The position numbers and the translations under genes are program-made. The notes below the pieces were generated by a model. The model saw only the letters and a list, made by a program, of their open reading frames with translations. It did not search any database and was not told where the DNA came from. A stretch of DNA of 34,277 nucleotides from an uncultured Eubacteriales bacterium (GTDB taxonomy: Bacteria > Bacillota > Clostridia > Christensenellales > Aristaeellaceae), in NCBI GenBank assembly GCA_902790345.1, contig CADARO010000027.1, positions 1-34,277 on the forward strand. Reading direction: 5' to 3'. How positions within the stretch are numbered: position 1 is the stretch's first letter; every line of letters starts with the position of its first letter. Positions 1 through 7,711 of this stretch are shown one piece after another.

Positions 1-1
1 G

Positions 2-118
2 CTGTCGGCCCACAAGATCATGAGCCGCAAGGGCGGCATGAAGGTGACCCACGTGAACGAGATCGTGAACGAGGTCTTCGAGGTGACCGGCTTCGCGGAC
101 ATCCTCACCATCGAATAA
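2..118 (+). CDS. STAS-domain anti-anti-sigma factor, C-terminal end (partial)
   Basis: Only the last 38 codons are inside the window, ending at the TAA at 116-118. The residues (KIMSRKGGMKVTHVNE, then EVFEVTGFADILTIE) match the C-terminal helix of STAS proteins of the SpoIIAA/RsbV type, where the conserved ending is a Phe-x-x-Thr-Gly-Phe/Leu-x-x-x-Leu-x-Ile pattern. Such proteins bind anti-sigma factors or act as switch partners under phosphorylation control. The regulatory Ser/Thr site would lie upstream, outside the window. The next gene starts 13 nt downstream, with its ribosome site (AAGGAGGAG) abutting this stop, so the two are almost certainly co-transcribed. The family call rests on a short piece. 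Confidence 0.6.
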   Translation: MSAHKIMSRKGGMKVTHVNEIVNEVFEVTGFADILTIE

Positions 119-131
119 GGAGGAGCGAGCC

Positions 132-716
132 ATGAAGACGGATGTCATTACCATTTCCAGCAACGGCGCGGGCATGGGAGCGGCACTGCAGCAGGCTGAA
201 AAGACCGCGGTCTACAAGAACCTGACCGGCAAAAACGCGCTGCATCTGCGCCTGCTCACCGAAGAGATGACGGGCATGATGCGCTCCATCGCGGGCAACG
301 TGGAAGGCAAATACTGGATCGAGGACGAGGACGGCACGTATCAGCTGCACCTGAAGGTGCACACCAGCATGGACGAGGAGAAGCGCGAGAAGCTGCTCTC
401 CGCCTCCACCAGCGGCAAGAACGAGGCCACGAAGGGCATCATGGGCAAGATCCGCGCCTTCTTCGAGCCCGCCGAGGACAACCCGCTGTATGTCACCTCC
501 ATGATGACCGACGGCCCCGAGGGCCTCACGGACATGAGCTGGTCCATGTATTCCTATCGCGAGCAGCTGGAGCGCTACCTGGAAGAGAAGCGGGACGGCG
601 CGGCGGAGGCCTGGGACGAGCTGGAGAAGTCCGTTGTGTCTCACGTGGCGGATGACGTGAAGGTGAGCATCCGCGGCCGCGACGTGGAAATGGTCATCTA
701 TAAGAAAATGGCCTGA
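132..716 (+). CDS. STAS-partner protein, possibly HATPase-like (anti-sigma type)
   Basis: A 194-residue soluble protein with an AAGGAGGAG ribosome site at 118-126 and an ATG start. It directly follows the STAS gene. Residues about 37-52 (LHLRLLTEEMTGMMRS) resemble the N-box helix of GHKL/HATPase anti-sigma kinases, where a Glu binds Mg-ATP. This is followed by a strand pair (KYWIEDEDGTYQLHLKV) like the next part of that fold. I see no clear glycine-rich G1/G2 boxes, and the C-terminal half is charged and helical. The gene order suggests it partners the STAS protein in a signalling switch. The assignment is an inference from weak motifs plus context; it could be a degenerate ATPase or an unrelated conserved protein. 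Confidence 0.45.
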   Translation: MKTDVITISSNGAGMGAALQQAEKTAVYKNLTGKNALHLRLLTEEMTGMMRSIAGNVEGKYWIEDEDGTYQLHLKVHTSMDEEKREKLLSASTSGKNEATKGIMGKIRAFFEPAEDNPLYVTSMMTDGPEGLTDMSWSMYSYREQLERYLEEKRDGAAEAWDELEKSVVSHVADDVKVSIRGRDVEMVIYKKMA

Positions 717-731
717 CCCGGGGCGGAAAAC

Positions 732-1220
732 ATGGATAACGGAAGAAAGGCGGTGCTCTGCCTGACTCAGGGCGCGCTGATCGCGGCGCTCTATGTGGTT
801 CTGACGCTGGTGTTCGCGCCCATCTCCTTCGGGGCGATGCAGGTGCGGATCGCGGAGGTGCTGACGATCCTGCCGCTGTTCACGCTGGCGGCGATTCCGG
901 GGCTGTTCGTGGGATGCCTGCTGGCCAATCTCATCGGCGGGGCCGTGGTGCTGGACGTGGTGTTCGGCAGCCTGGCCACGCTGATCGGCGCGGCCGTCGG
1001 GTATCTGCTGCGCCGCAATCGCTGGCTGGTGCCCGTTCCGGCGGTGGTGGCCAACACGGTCATCGTGCCGCTGGTGCTGAAATACGGCTACGGCGTCGAG
1101 CTGCCGCTCATTTTGTCCGCGCTGTATGTGTTCATCGGCGAGGTCATCGGCTGCTATGTGCTGGGCGAGCTGTTTGCCACGGTGCTGCTGAAGCGCAAGG
1201 TGTTTGGGAAAAACGGCTGA
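732..1220 (+). CDS. queT: QueT family queuosine-precursor transporter (ECF S-component-like)
   Basis: A 162-residue, very hydrophobic protein with five to six membrane segments. The N-terminal pattern (Gln-Gly-Ala-Leu-Ile-Ala-Ala-Leu-Tyr, then FAPISFGAMQVRIAEVLTILP) is the hallmark of the QueT family. These are substrate-binding membrane subunits proposed to import preQ0/preQ1 or queuine, working with a shared ECF energy module that is not encoded here. The start ATG lies 15 nt after the preceding stop with a GGGGCGG-like site, so it is probably in the same transcript as the STAS pair. QueT genes in other Firmicutes often follow a preQ1 riboswitch; none is visible in the short gap upstream. 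Confidence 0.85.
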   Translation: MDNGRKAVLCLTQGALIAALYVVLTLVFAPISFGAMQVRIAEVLTILPLFTLAAIPGLFVGCLLANLIGGAVVLDVVFGSLATLIGAAVGYLLRRNRWLVPVPAVVANTVIVPLVLKYGYGVELPLILSALYVFIGEVIGCYVLGELFATVLLKRKVFGKNG

Positions 1221-1223
1221 CCG

Positions 1224-1275
1224 GCGCTTCGGCAAGCGCGATGGAAGGGCTTCAAACCCCAGGAATGGGGTTGAA
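1224..1275 (+). other. Two consecutive hairpins between queT and the nucleotidase gene
   Basis: GCGCTT (1224-1229) pairs perfectly with AAGCGC (1234-1239) around a CGGC loop. TTCAAACCCC (1251-1260) pairs with GGGGTTGAA (1267-1275) with one bulged A. Neither is followed by a T-run, so they are not simple terminators. They sit just ahead of the next ribosome site and may affect mRNA stability or translation. Confidence 0.4.
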
Positions 1276-1298
1276 ATAGAATGAGGAGGGAACCAAAG

Positions 1299-2969
1299 AT
1301 GAAGAGAGTACTTGTCTGGATGCTGGTTCTGGCCATGACGCTGACCGGCCTGGCGCTGGCCGAGGGCGAGGCGCAGCCTCAGCTGGAGCAGGACGTGCTG
1401 GTTCTGTTCACCAGCGACGTGCACTGCGGCGTGGAGCAGGGCTTCGGCTATGTGGGCCTGAAGGCCGTGAAGGACGCCGCCGAGGCGGCCGGCAACCACG
1501 TGCTGCTGGTTGACGACGGCGATTCCATTCAGGGCGAACCCATCGGCACCATGACCAAGGGCGAGGCGAACATCAACCTGATGAACGCCGTGGGCTACGA
1601 CATCGCCATCCCCGGCAACCATGAGTTCGACTACGGCATGGACCGTTTCCTGGAGCTGACCGGCATGGCCAGCTTCCCCTACATCAGCTGCAACTTCAAC
1701 AAGGAAGGCGAGCCGGTGTTCGACCCCTACGTCATCAAGGAATTCGACGGCGTGAAGATCGCCTTCGTGGGCGTGACCACGCCCAAGACGCTGACCTCTT
1801 CCACGCCCCGCTACTTCCAGAACGAAGAGGGCGAGTACATCTACGGCTTCCTGCAGGACGAGAACGGCGAGGCCGTGTACAACGCGGTTCAGAAGGCCGT
1901 TGACGACGCCCGCGCGGAAGGCGCTCAGTACGTGATCGTGATGGCCCACCTGGGCAACGAGGCGGAAGTCGAGCCCTGGACCTACGCCGACGTCATCGCC
2001 AACACCACCGGCATCGACGCCCTTCTGGACGGCCACAGCCACGATCTGGACAAGGTGGTCATGAAGAACAAGGACGGCGAGGACGTGATCCGCCAGGCCT
2101 GCGGCACCAAGCTGGAGGCCATCGGCTGGCTGAAGATCAGCGCCAAGGACGGCACCCTCGATTCCGGCCTGTATCTCTGGAACAACAAGACCGCCGCGCC
2201 CGAGCTGCTGGGCATCGAGAACGACGTGAGCGCCGAGGTTGAGAAGGCCACCGGCGCGCTGAACGAGAAGCTGGCCACCGTTGTGGCCCACACCGCCGTT
2301 GACCTGGTCATCAACGATCCCGAGGCCAAGGACGAGAACGGCAAGCCCATCCGCATCGTGCGCCGCGCCGAGACCAACCTGGGCGACCTGTGCGCCGACG
2401 CCTACATCGACCAGTCCGGCGCAGACATCGCCTTCGTGAACGGCGGCGGCATCCGCGTGAGCATCGGTCAGGGCGACATCACCATGAACGACATCCTGAA
2501 GGTGCATCCCTTCGGCAACATGCTGACCGTGATCGAGGTCACCGGCCAGCAGATCCTGGATGCCCTGGAGTGGGGCACCCGCGCCGTGCCCGGCGAGAGC
2601 GGCGGCTTCCCCCAGGTTTCCGGCCTGACCTATGAGATCCACACCTACCTCGAGAGCTCCTGCACCCAGGACGGGGACGGCATGTTCACCGGCGTGGAGG
2701 GCGAGTACCGCGTGAAGAACGTGATGGTGGGCGGCGAGCCGCTGGATCTGGAGAAGACCTACACCCTGGCCTCTCACGACTACATGCTCCTCAACCATGG
2801 CGACGGCTACACCATGTTCGACGGCTGCACCGTGCTGCAGGAATCCGTGAAGCTGGACAACCAGGTGCTGATGGACTACATCATGGGCACCCTGGGCGGC
2901 GTCATCGGCTCCGACTATGAGGATCCCTACGGACAGGGCCGCATCGTGGCTGTGGCGGAAAAGCCGTAA
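1299..2969 (+). CDS. Secreted 5'-nucleotidase / 2',3'-cyclic-nucleotide phosphodiesterase family (UshA-like)
   Basis: A 556-residue exported metallophosphoesterase. The start at 1299 is preferred over the in-frame ATG at 1281 because GAGGAGGG (1283-1290) is an ideal ribosome site for 1299 and overlaps the earlier ATG. The signal peptide is about residues 1-21 (ending TGLALA) with no lipobox Cys. Metal-binding motifs run in family order: TSDVH (D40, H42), DDGDSIQG (D75), GNHEFDYG (N107-H108-E109), VMAHLGNE and GHSHD. The C-terminal 5'-nucleotidase domain has NLGDLCADAY and FVNGGGIR for nucleotide binding. Expected role: dephosphorylating extracellular nucleotides so nucleosides can be taken up. 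There is no wall anchor or membrane segment at the C-terminus. It may be co-transcribed with queT; I see no promoter in the 78-nt gap. Confidence 0.9.
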   Translation: MKRVLVWMLVLAMTLTGLALAEGEAQPQLEQDVLVLFTSDVHCGVEQGFGYVGLKAVKDAAEAAGNHVLLVDDGDSIQGEPIGTMTKGEANINLMNAVGYDIAIPGNHEFDYGMDRFLELTGMASFPYISCNFNKEGEPVFDPYVIKEFDGVKIAFVGVTTPKTLTSSTPRYFQNEEGEYIYGFLQDENGEAVYNAVQKAVDDARAEGAQYVIVMAHLGNEAEVEPWTYADVIANTTGIDALLDGHSHDLDKVVMKNKDGEDVIRQACGTKLEAIGWLKISAKDGTLDSGLYLWNNKTAAPELLGIENDVSAEVEKATGALNEKLATVVAHTAVDLVINDPEAKDENGKPIRIVRRAETNLGDLCADAYIDQSGADIAFVNGGGIRVSIGQGDITMNDILKVHPFGNMLTVIEVTGQQILDALEWGTRAVPGESGGFPQVSGLTYEIHTYLESSCTQDGDGMFTGVEGEYRVKNVMVGGEPLDLEKTYTLASHDYMLLNHGDGYTMFDGCTVLQESVKLDNQVLMDYIMGTLGGVIGSDYEDPYGQGRIVAVAEKP

Positions 2970-3000
2970 GCCATCCGCCTGAGCGCCGATTGGCTCAAAG

Positions 3001-3040
3001 AAAAACACACCTGCCTTTGACCGGCGGGTGTGTTTTTTTG
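3001..3040. terminator. Bidirectional rho-independent terminator
   Basis: The stem AAACACACCTGCC (ending at 3015) pairs with GGCGGGTGTGTTT (from 3023) around a TTTGACC loop. There are A-runs on the left and T-runs on the right, so it works on both strands. It separates the convergent nucleotidase and AraC genes. Confidence 0.9.
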
Positions 3041-3049
3041 ATTGGTTTC

Positions 3050-4024
3050 TTATTCATCGGGCCGGGCCATGCTGATCTGGTCTGTGGTCAGCTTTTTGAC
3101 GAATTCCGTGGGCGTGATGCCGATCTGCTCCTTGAACACCTTGCAGAAGTGCTGGGAGGAGGAGAAGTTCAGCAGGGCGGCCACCTTGGTGGTGGAGTGC
3201 TCCTTCAGCAGCTCGCAGGCGCTGTCGATCTTGCTGCGCATGATGTATTCATGGATGGTCAGGCCGATTTCCCGCTTGAAGAAGGTGGCGGCGTAGGTGC
3301 GGGAGTAGTGCATGTGCTCCGCCACCAGCGCCAGATCCAGATTGGGCGCGAAGAGGTTGTCCTTGATGAAGGACACGGCCTCCTGGGCCCGCTGGGAGGA
3401 GGCGCGCTCCTGGGCGGCCTCGGCGCCATGCCGCGCGGCGCAGTCGGCGATCTCGAAGACGAACAGACTCAGCAGGCTGCAGGCCCGGCAGAGCCGCTCC
3501 TCGTCCATGGCCTGCAGCAGCTCGAAGGCCTCGATGAGCCGGCCGGCGGCGCCCTTGGTGATGTGCAGCACATGGCAATTCAGCCGCGCCAGGGCCTTTT
3601 TGAGCAGCGCGACGCAGGCGGGAGACTGGCCCAGCAGATTCGGGCAGAGGCTGTCCAGCTGGATCCAGTAGACGCTGCCGCGCTGCTGGGGCTGCGCGCC
3701 GGTGGAGTGGTATTCGTAGGGCGCGGTGACGGAGATGTCGCCGCCGTGGATCCAGTGCAGCTCGGCCTCCTCCTCCGGGGTCTCCGGGTCGGGATAGGTG
3801 TAGAAGGGCTGCGCGCCGGCCTCGATGTAATGGATTTCATAGCAGGGGCCGTGATGCCCCCGGGCCAGCTTGGGCTGGATGACCTTGTTTGAATAGTGCC
3901 CGAAGCACATGATGCCGACCTCGGCCAGGGCCGGATACATCTCTGTCAGAATGATCCTCTGATTCAGGGCGTTTTCCCAGGGAATCGAGGTTTGGTTTTC
4001 GTGAAACAGCTTGAAGTCCATCAT
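3050..4024 (-). CDS. AraC family transcriptional regulator
   Basis: A 324-residue regulator. The N-terminal half (residues about 30-200) looks like a cupin-type ligand-sensing domain (YEIHYIEAG; GGDISVTAPYEYHST). The C-terminal residues about 213-312 are a standard AraC double helix-turn-helix: first helix pair LDLALVAEHMHYSRTYAATFF, second VAALLNFSSSQHFCKVFKEQ followed by IGITPTEFVKKL. It lies 36 nt downstream of the GH29 fucosidase gene on the same strand and is presumably co-transcribed. It is a good candidate for the sugar-responsive activator of the surrounding locus. The ribosome site is weak (CTGAG just before ATGATG), so translation may be low or coupled to the upstream gene. The start could be either of the two adjacent ATGs. 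Confidence 0.9.
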   Translation of the reverse strand: MMDFKLFHENQTSIPWENALNQRIILTEMYPALAEVGIMCFGHYSNKVIQPKLARGHHGPCYEIHYIEAGAQPFYTYPDPETPEEEAELHWIHGGDISVTAPYEYHSTGAQPQQRGSVYWIQLDSLCPNLLGQSPACVALLKKALARLNCHVLHITKGAAGRLIEAFELLQAMDEERLCRACSLLSLFVFEIADCAARHGAEAAQERASSQRAQEAVSFIKDNLFAPNLDLALVAEHMHYSRTYAATFFKREIGLTIHEYIMRSKIDSACELLKEHSTTKVAALLNFSSSQHFCKVFKEQIGITPTEFVKKLTTDQISMARPDE

Positions 4025-4060
4025 ATCATCTCAGAGGCGGGGAAGCGGCCGCGGCGTCTT

Positions 4061-5416
4061 TTACGCTTCCATCCGGAAAACGGGCGCGATGGGATTGGTG
4101 CCCGCGAAGATGTTCGGTATGTCAACCAGCAGGCCGTCGGAGACGCGCTCGAAGCGCATGGGCAGCTCGATGTCCAGCAGGGTGAGCTTCCTGACCGGGC
4201 CGGGCCAGGGGATGAGCAGCTTGTCCTTCAGCGGCTCGCCCTCCGGCAGGCGCAGCAGCGCGTAGTAGACGTCGCCCTTCTTCGTGAAGGCGATCTGCCC
4301 CTGCTCGTTGGGCTCGGCCATGCGGGTGCCGTAAATGGCCTCGCCGTTGGCCCGCAGCCACGCGCCCAGCCCGTCCAGGGCGATGATGCCGCCCCGGGGC
4401 AGCTTGCCGTTGGGCTGAGGCGCCACGTTCAGCGCCAGGTTGCCGCCCCGGCACACCACGTCGATGAGCATGTTCACCAGCTGGCGGGGCGTTCTGAACT
4501 GGGGATCGAAGCCGTAGCCGTAGCCGCCGCCGGCGGGGATGCAGCTCTCCCACGGCACGTGGATCGCCACGGTGGGGATGCTGGATTCCGGCGTGATGTA
4601 GTTTTCGTTTTCGCCGCCGATGGTGCGGTCCGCCACCAGCAGGTCGGGCTTGATCTGGCGGGCCTTTTTCATGAACTCGCTCAGGCGGATGTCCTGGCCG
4701 TTCTGGGGGCCCACCTGGCCGCCGTCCAGCCAGAGGATGTCGATGGGGCCGTAGTCCCGAACCAGCTCCATCATCTGGTTGTGGGTGAATTCCACGAATT
4801 TGTTCCACAGCTCGGGATGCTCGGCGGGCACATAGGTGGGGTTGCGCCAGTAGCCCACGGGCTTGTCCATGCCCTCAGCCCAATACCAGGGGCAGTGCCA
4901 GTCCGGCTTGGAGAAATAGGCGGCGATGCCCAGGCCCCGGGCCCGGAAGGCGTCGAACACGTCCTTCACGATGTTGGCGTGTTTATGCGTGTGGAAGGGG
5001 CACTCGGGATCGGTGACCTTGTAGTCGGTGTACTTGGTGTCGAACATGCAGAAGCCGTCGTGGTGCTTGGTGGTGAAGATGAGGTATTTGAAGCCGTTGC
5101 GGGCGGCGATGTCGGCCCACAGCTCCGGCCGGATGCAGATGGGATTGAAGCTCTTTTTGAGGCCCTCGTACTGCGCCCGGAAGGCATCCGGGTCGTCCTC
5201 CCAGTCCACGAAGCCCCGGGCCCAGTCCGCGTCGTCGTCGGACAGGGGCCAGGACTCGACGCAGCCCAGCTCCGCGTAGGTGCCGAAGTGCATCATCAGC
5301 GCCAGCTTCTGATCCTGAAACCACTCCAGCTTCTGCTGGATGATGGGATCGGTGGGGCGGACGTATTGTTCCTCGCGGCTGCAGCCATGCAGGCCCTTGT
5401 CGATGTTGTCTGCCAT
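4061..5416 (-). CDS. Alpha-L-fucosidase, glycoside hydrolase family 29
   Basis: A 451-residue GH29 enzyme, hydrolysing terminal alpha-L-fucose with retention. Family signatures in order: LMMHFGTYAE (residues 40-49), the TTKHHDGFCMFD substrate-pocket motif (115-126), AAYFSKPDWHCPWYW, and IDILWLDGG (225-233), in which D231 fits the conserved catalytic nucleophile. Near the end of the barrel RGGNLALNVAPQ is also typical. There is no signal peptide, so it should act in the cytoplasm on imported oligosaccharides. The start ATG has an AAAGGAAG ribosome site. It is the first gene of a leftward unit with the AraC regulator and diverges from the first ABC-transporter operon. Fucosidase family is confident; linkage preference is unknown. 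Confidence 0.92.
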   Translation of the reverse strand: MADNIDKGLHGCSREEQYVRPTDPIIQQKLEWFQDQKLALMMHFGTYAELGCVESWPLSDDDADWARGFVDWEDDPDAFRAQYEGLKKSFNPICIRPELWADIAARNGFKYLIFTTKHHDGFCMFDTKYTDYKVTDPECPFHTHKHANIVKDVFDAFRARGLGIAAYFSKPDWHCPWYWAEGMDKPVGYWRNPTYVPAEHPELWNKFVEFTHNQMMELVRDYGPIDILWLDGGQVGPQNGQDIRLSEFMKKARQIKPDLLVADRTIGGENENYITPESSIPTVAIHVPWESCIPAGGGYGYGFDPQFRTPRQLVNMLIDVVCRGGNLALNVAPQPNGKLPRGGIIALDGLGAWLRANGEAIYGTRMAEPNEQGQIAFTKKGDVYYALLRLPEGEPLKDKLLIPWPGPVRKLTLLDIELPMRFERVSDGLLVDIPNIFAGTNPIAPVFRMEA

Positions 5417-5513
5417 AGGTCACACTTCCTTTGCCGAAATTTTTGACAGTGCTGTGCGGTCTATGAAATTATTCTGCGCGCGCCTTTGAAATCCTGCCAC
5501 GTTCAGCGGCACT

Positions 5514-5534
5514 TTTTTGAAAGCGTTTCGCGAA
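5514..5534. promoter_or_regulatory. cre/LacI-family operator-like site
   Basis: TTGAAAGCGTTTCGC matches 13 of 15 positions of the CcpA cre consensus WTGNAANCGNWWNCA, failing only in the last two. It overlaps a perfect 10-bp palindrome TTTCGCGAAA. The core AAAGCGTTTC recurs inside the promoter of the second transporter operon. Confidence 0.5.
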
Positions 5535-5560
5535 AAGACAGGCCATCTGCCAGGATCGTA

Positions 5561-5585
5561 CATATTGTTACGTGTTAACAATATG
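5561..5585. promoter_or_regulatory. Perfect inverted repeat, putative operator
   Basis: CATATTGTTA at 5561-5570 is the exact reverse complement of TAACAATATG at 5576-5585, with a CGTGT spacer. It lies about 75 nt upstream of the rightward -35 box and within a possible leftward promoter. The cognate regulator is unknown. Confidence 0.65.
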
Positions 5586-5659
5586 GCAGACAAAAACACA
5601 AAGCGGATGTAAAATAGAAAAGAACTCTGTTCACAGGCATGGAAAGCGGCAAAATGAGG

Positions 5660-5688
5660 TTGACTTTTTTGTGGCAATGATATATGAT
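5660..5688 (+). promoter_or_regulatory. Sigma-A promoter for the first ABC-transporter operon
   Basis: TTGACT at 5660-5665, 17-nt spacer, TATGAT at 5683-5688. The predicted start near 5695 leaves a leader of about 90 nt before the TTG start at 5785. Confidence 0.75.
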
Positions 5689-5784
5689 TATTAAAAAGCC
5701 GTCATATAAATATGCGTCTTTACGCCGGGATCTCCTCTGGTTTATCCGGGCGGATCGGATGGAAAATTCAAAGGGGGTATTTCT

Positions 5785-6711
5785 TTGGCCGCGAACACTG
5801 GGAAGAAAAAGTCGTTCCTGCAAAAGATGCGGGGCAACTGGGATCTGCTCCTGTTCTGTCTGCCAGGCATGATCTTCACCGTCATCTACCACTACATCCC
5901 CATCTACGGCGTGCAGATCGCTTTCCGCAACTACAAACCGAAGAAGGGCATTTGGGGCAGCGACTGGGTGGGCCTGAAAAACTTCGCCCGCTTCTTCAAC
6001 GGCGCGGACTGGTTCGTTCTGGTTCGCAACACGCTGATCCTCAGCGTCTACTCCCTGGCGGCCGGCTTCCCCGTGGCCGTCATCCTGGCGCTGATGCTCA
6101 ACTCCTTCCGCCATAAGAGATACCGCAAGGTCATCCAGGCCGTCACCTACGCGCCGAACTTCATTTCGACCATCGTCATGTGCGGTATGTTGATCCTGTT
6201 CCTCTCCCCCCGGGTGGGCGTTGTGAACAATGTCATCCGCGCCCTGGGCGGCGAGACCATCAACTTCATGGCCGAGATCAGCATGTGGCGCCACATCTAC
6301 GTGTGGTCCGGCGTGTGGCAGGGCATGGGCTGGTCCTCCGTCATCTACTTCGCGGCGCTGGCCGGCGTGAGCCCGGAATACCACGAGGCCGCCATTGTGG
6401 ACGGCGCCACCAAGTTCCAGCGCATCCTGCATATCGACCTGCCCTTCCTGGCCCCCACCATGACCATGCTGCTCATCATGAACATGGGCTCCATCCTGTC
6501 GGTGGGCTTTGAAAAGGCCTACGCCCTGCAGAACGACCTGAACATGCCGGTTTCCGACATCATCGCCACCTACACCTACCGCTACGGCATCATCAAGAGC
6601 GACATTTCCTACTCGTCCGCCGTCGGTTTGATGAACAGCCTGGTCAACTCGGTCCTGCTGGTCACGGTGAACTACATCACCGGCCGCATGAGCGACAACG
6701 CGCTGTTCTGA
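5785..6711 (+). CDS. Sugar ABC transporter permease, LplB family (CUT1)
   Basis: A 308-residue polytopic inner-membrane permease with about six membrane segments. It has the LplB-type N-terminal block (LFCLPGMIFTVIYHYIPIYGVQIAF) and the EAA cytoplasmic loop that docks the ATPase (EYHEAAIVDGATKFQRILHIDLP, residues about 200-222). The start is a TTG at 5785-5787, decided by the AAGGGGG ribosome site at 5771-5777 and by the absence of an in-frame ATG at the right distance. It is first in an operon with the YtcP-type permease (17 nt downstream) and the binding protein. LplB proteins move oligosaccharides; the substrate here is inferred from neighbouring fucosidase and rhamnosidase genes. No ATPase gene is in the operon. 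Confidence 0.92.
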   Translation: MAANTGKKKSFLQKMRGNWDLLLFCLPGMIFTVIYHYIPIYGVQIAFRNYKPKKGIWGSDWVGLKNFARFFNGADWFVLVRNTLILSVYSLAAGFPVAVILALMLNSFRHKRYRKVIQAVTYAPNFISTIVMCGMLILFLSPRVGVVNNVIRALGGETINFMAEISMWRHIYVWSGVWQGMGWSSVIYFAALAGVSPEYHEAAIVDGATKFQRILHIDLPFLAPTMTMLLIMNMGSILSVGFEKAYALQNDLNMPVSDIIATYTYRYGIIKSDISYSSAVGLMNSLVNSVLLVTVNYITGRMSDNALF

Positions 6712-6728
6712 GAAAGGAGGAAGGATTC

Positions 6729-7643
6729 ATGGAAGGCACTCATAAGCATGTCAAACGCGCCAGGGCAGACGTCATCTACGATACCATCATCTTCATCATC
6801 CTGACGTTCCTGTTCCTGATCGTGGCGTATCCGCTTTACTTCGTCATCATTTCCTCCATCTCCGATCCCATCGAGGTGTCCGCCGGCAAGGTGGTTTTCG
6901 CCCCCGTGGGCTTCACGCTGGACGGCTACAAGGAGGTCTTCAAGACCAAGACCGTGGTGCGCGGCTTCCTCAACTCGCTGATCATCACCGTCATGGGCAC
7001 CTCCATCAACCTCTTGGTCACCATCCCCACCTCCTACGCCCTGAGCCGGCCGGACTTCATCCTGAAGCGGCCCATCACCCTGTTCTACATCCTGACCATG
7101 TTCGTGGGCGGCGGCATGATGCCCACCTACATCATCGTGCGCAACACGGGCCTCTTGGACACCTGGTGGGCGCTGGTGCTGCCGGGCTGCCTGGGCGTTT
7201 ACAACATGATCGTGGCCCGCACCTTCTTCAAGACCAACATTCCATTGGAGCTGATGGAGGCGGCCAAGCTGGACGGCTGCGGCAACACCAAGTTCTTCAT
7301 CTACGTGGTGCTGCCCCTCTCCGGCGCCATCACCGCCATCCTCTGCCTGTACTACGGCGTGGGCCACTGGAACAGCTACGTCAGCGCCCTGATCTACATC
7401 CAGCGCCGCGAGCTGTGGCCCCTGCAGCTGGAGCTGCGCAACATCCTGGTTCTGAACACCAACGCTCAGACCCGGCAGGTCATGACCGAGGCGGAGCTGC
7501 TGGAAAAGAAGCGCCTGGACGCCCTGAAGGAAATGATGAAGTACTCGCTGATCATCATCTCCTCCATCCCGGTTCTGGTGATCTACCCCTTCGTGCAGAA
7601 GCACTTCGTGAAGGGCGTCATGATCGGCTCCGTGAAGGGCTGA
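6729..7643 (+). CDS. Carbohydrate ABC transporter permease, YtcP/MalG type
   Basis: A 304-residue partner permease with six predicted membrane segments. Landmarks: LIVAYPLYFVIISSISDP near the N-terminus, the TSYALSRPDF block, the EAA loop (LELMEAAKLDGCGNTKFFIYVVLP, residues about 172-196), and the conserved ending FVKGVMIGSVKG. The ribosome site is AAAGGAGGAAGG at 6713-6724. It forms the heterodimeric channel with the preceding LplB-type subunit. It is a paralogue of the damaged permease at 18208-19076 and shows what that gene has lost: about 26 residues following the VGFT motif. Confidence 0.92.
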   Translation: MEGTHKHVKRARADVIYDTIIFIILTFLFLIVAYPLYFVIISSISDPIEVSAGKVVFAPVGFTLDGYKEVFKTKTVVRGFLNSLIITVMGTSINLLVTIPTSYALSRPDFILKRPITLFYILTMFVGGGMMPTYIIVRNTGLLDTWWALVLPGCLGVYNMIVARTFFKTNIPLELMEAAKLDGCGNTKFFIYVVLPLSGAITAILCLYYGVGHWNSYVSALIYIQRRELWPLQLELRNILVLNTNAQTRQVMTEAELLEKKRLDALKEMMKYSLIIISSIPVLVIYPFVQKHFVKGVMIGSVKG

Positions 7644-7711
7644 TCCACTCAATCCCGTATGGCGCGCCTTTGGGGGCGTGACATAAATATTATTTCAAGG
7701 AGGAACCCCAA

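Larger units (their letters stand above)
5417..5784. promoter_or_regulatory. Divergent regulatory region between fucosidase/AraC and transporter operons
   Basis: This 368-nt gap has no credible gene. It contains a rightward sigma-A promoter near 5660-5688, a perfect 10-bp inverted repeat at 5561-5585, and a cre/LacI-like AAAGCGTTTC element with an overlapping TTTCGCGAAA palindrome around 5514-5534. A possible weak leftward promoter (TTGTCT, 17 nt, TAACAA on the minus strand) overlaps the inverted repeat. The area is distinctly more AT-rich than the flanking genes. Binding of the local AraC protein and of a CcpA/LacI-type repressor here is inferred. Confidence 0.7.

Noticed and set aside
105-3008. 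967-codon opening on the minus strand opposite the STAS partner, queT and nucleotidase genes
   Set aside because: Low-complexity His/Ala/Gly/Val composition mirrors the GC-rich codons of the real plus-strand genes; there is no domain and no ribosome site.
5420-5677. 85-codon minus-strand opening in the divergent regulatory gap
   Set aside because: It has no ribosome site or recognisable domain, and lies across promoter and operator elements.
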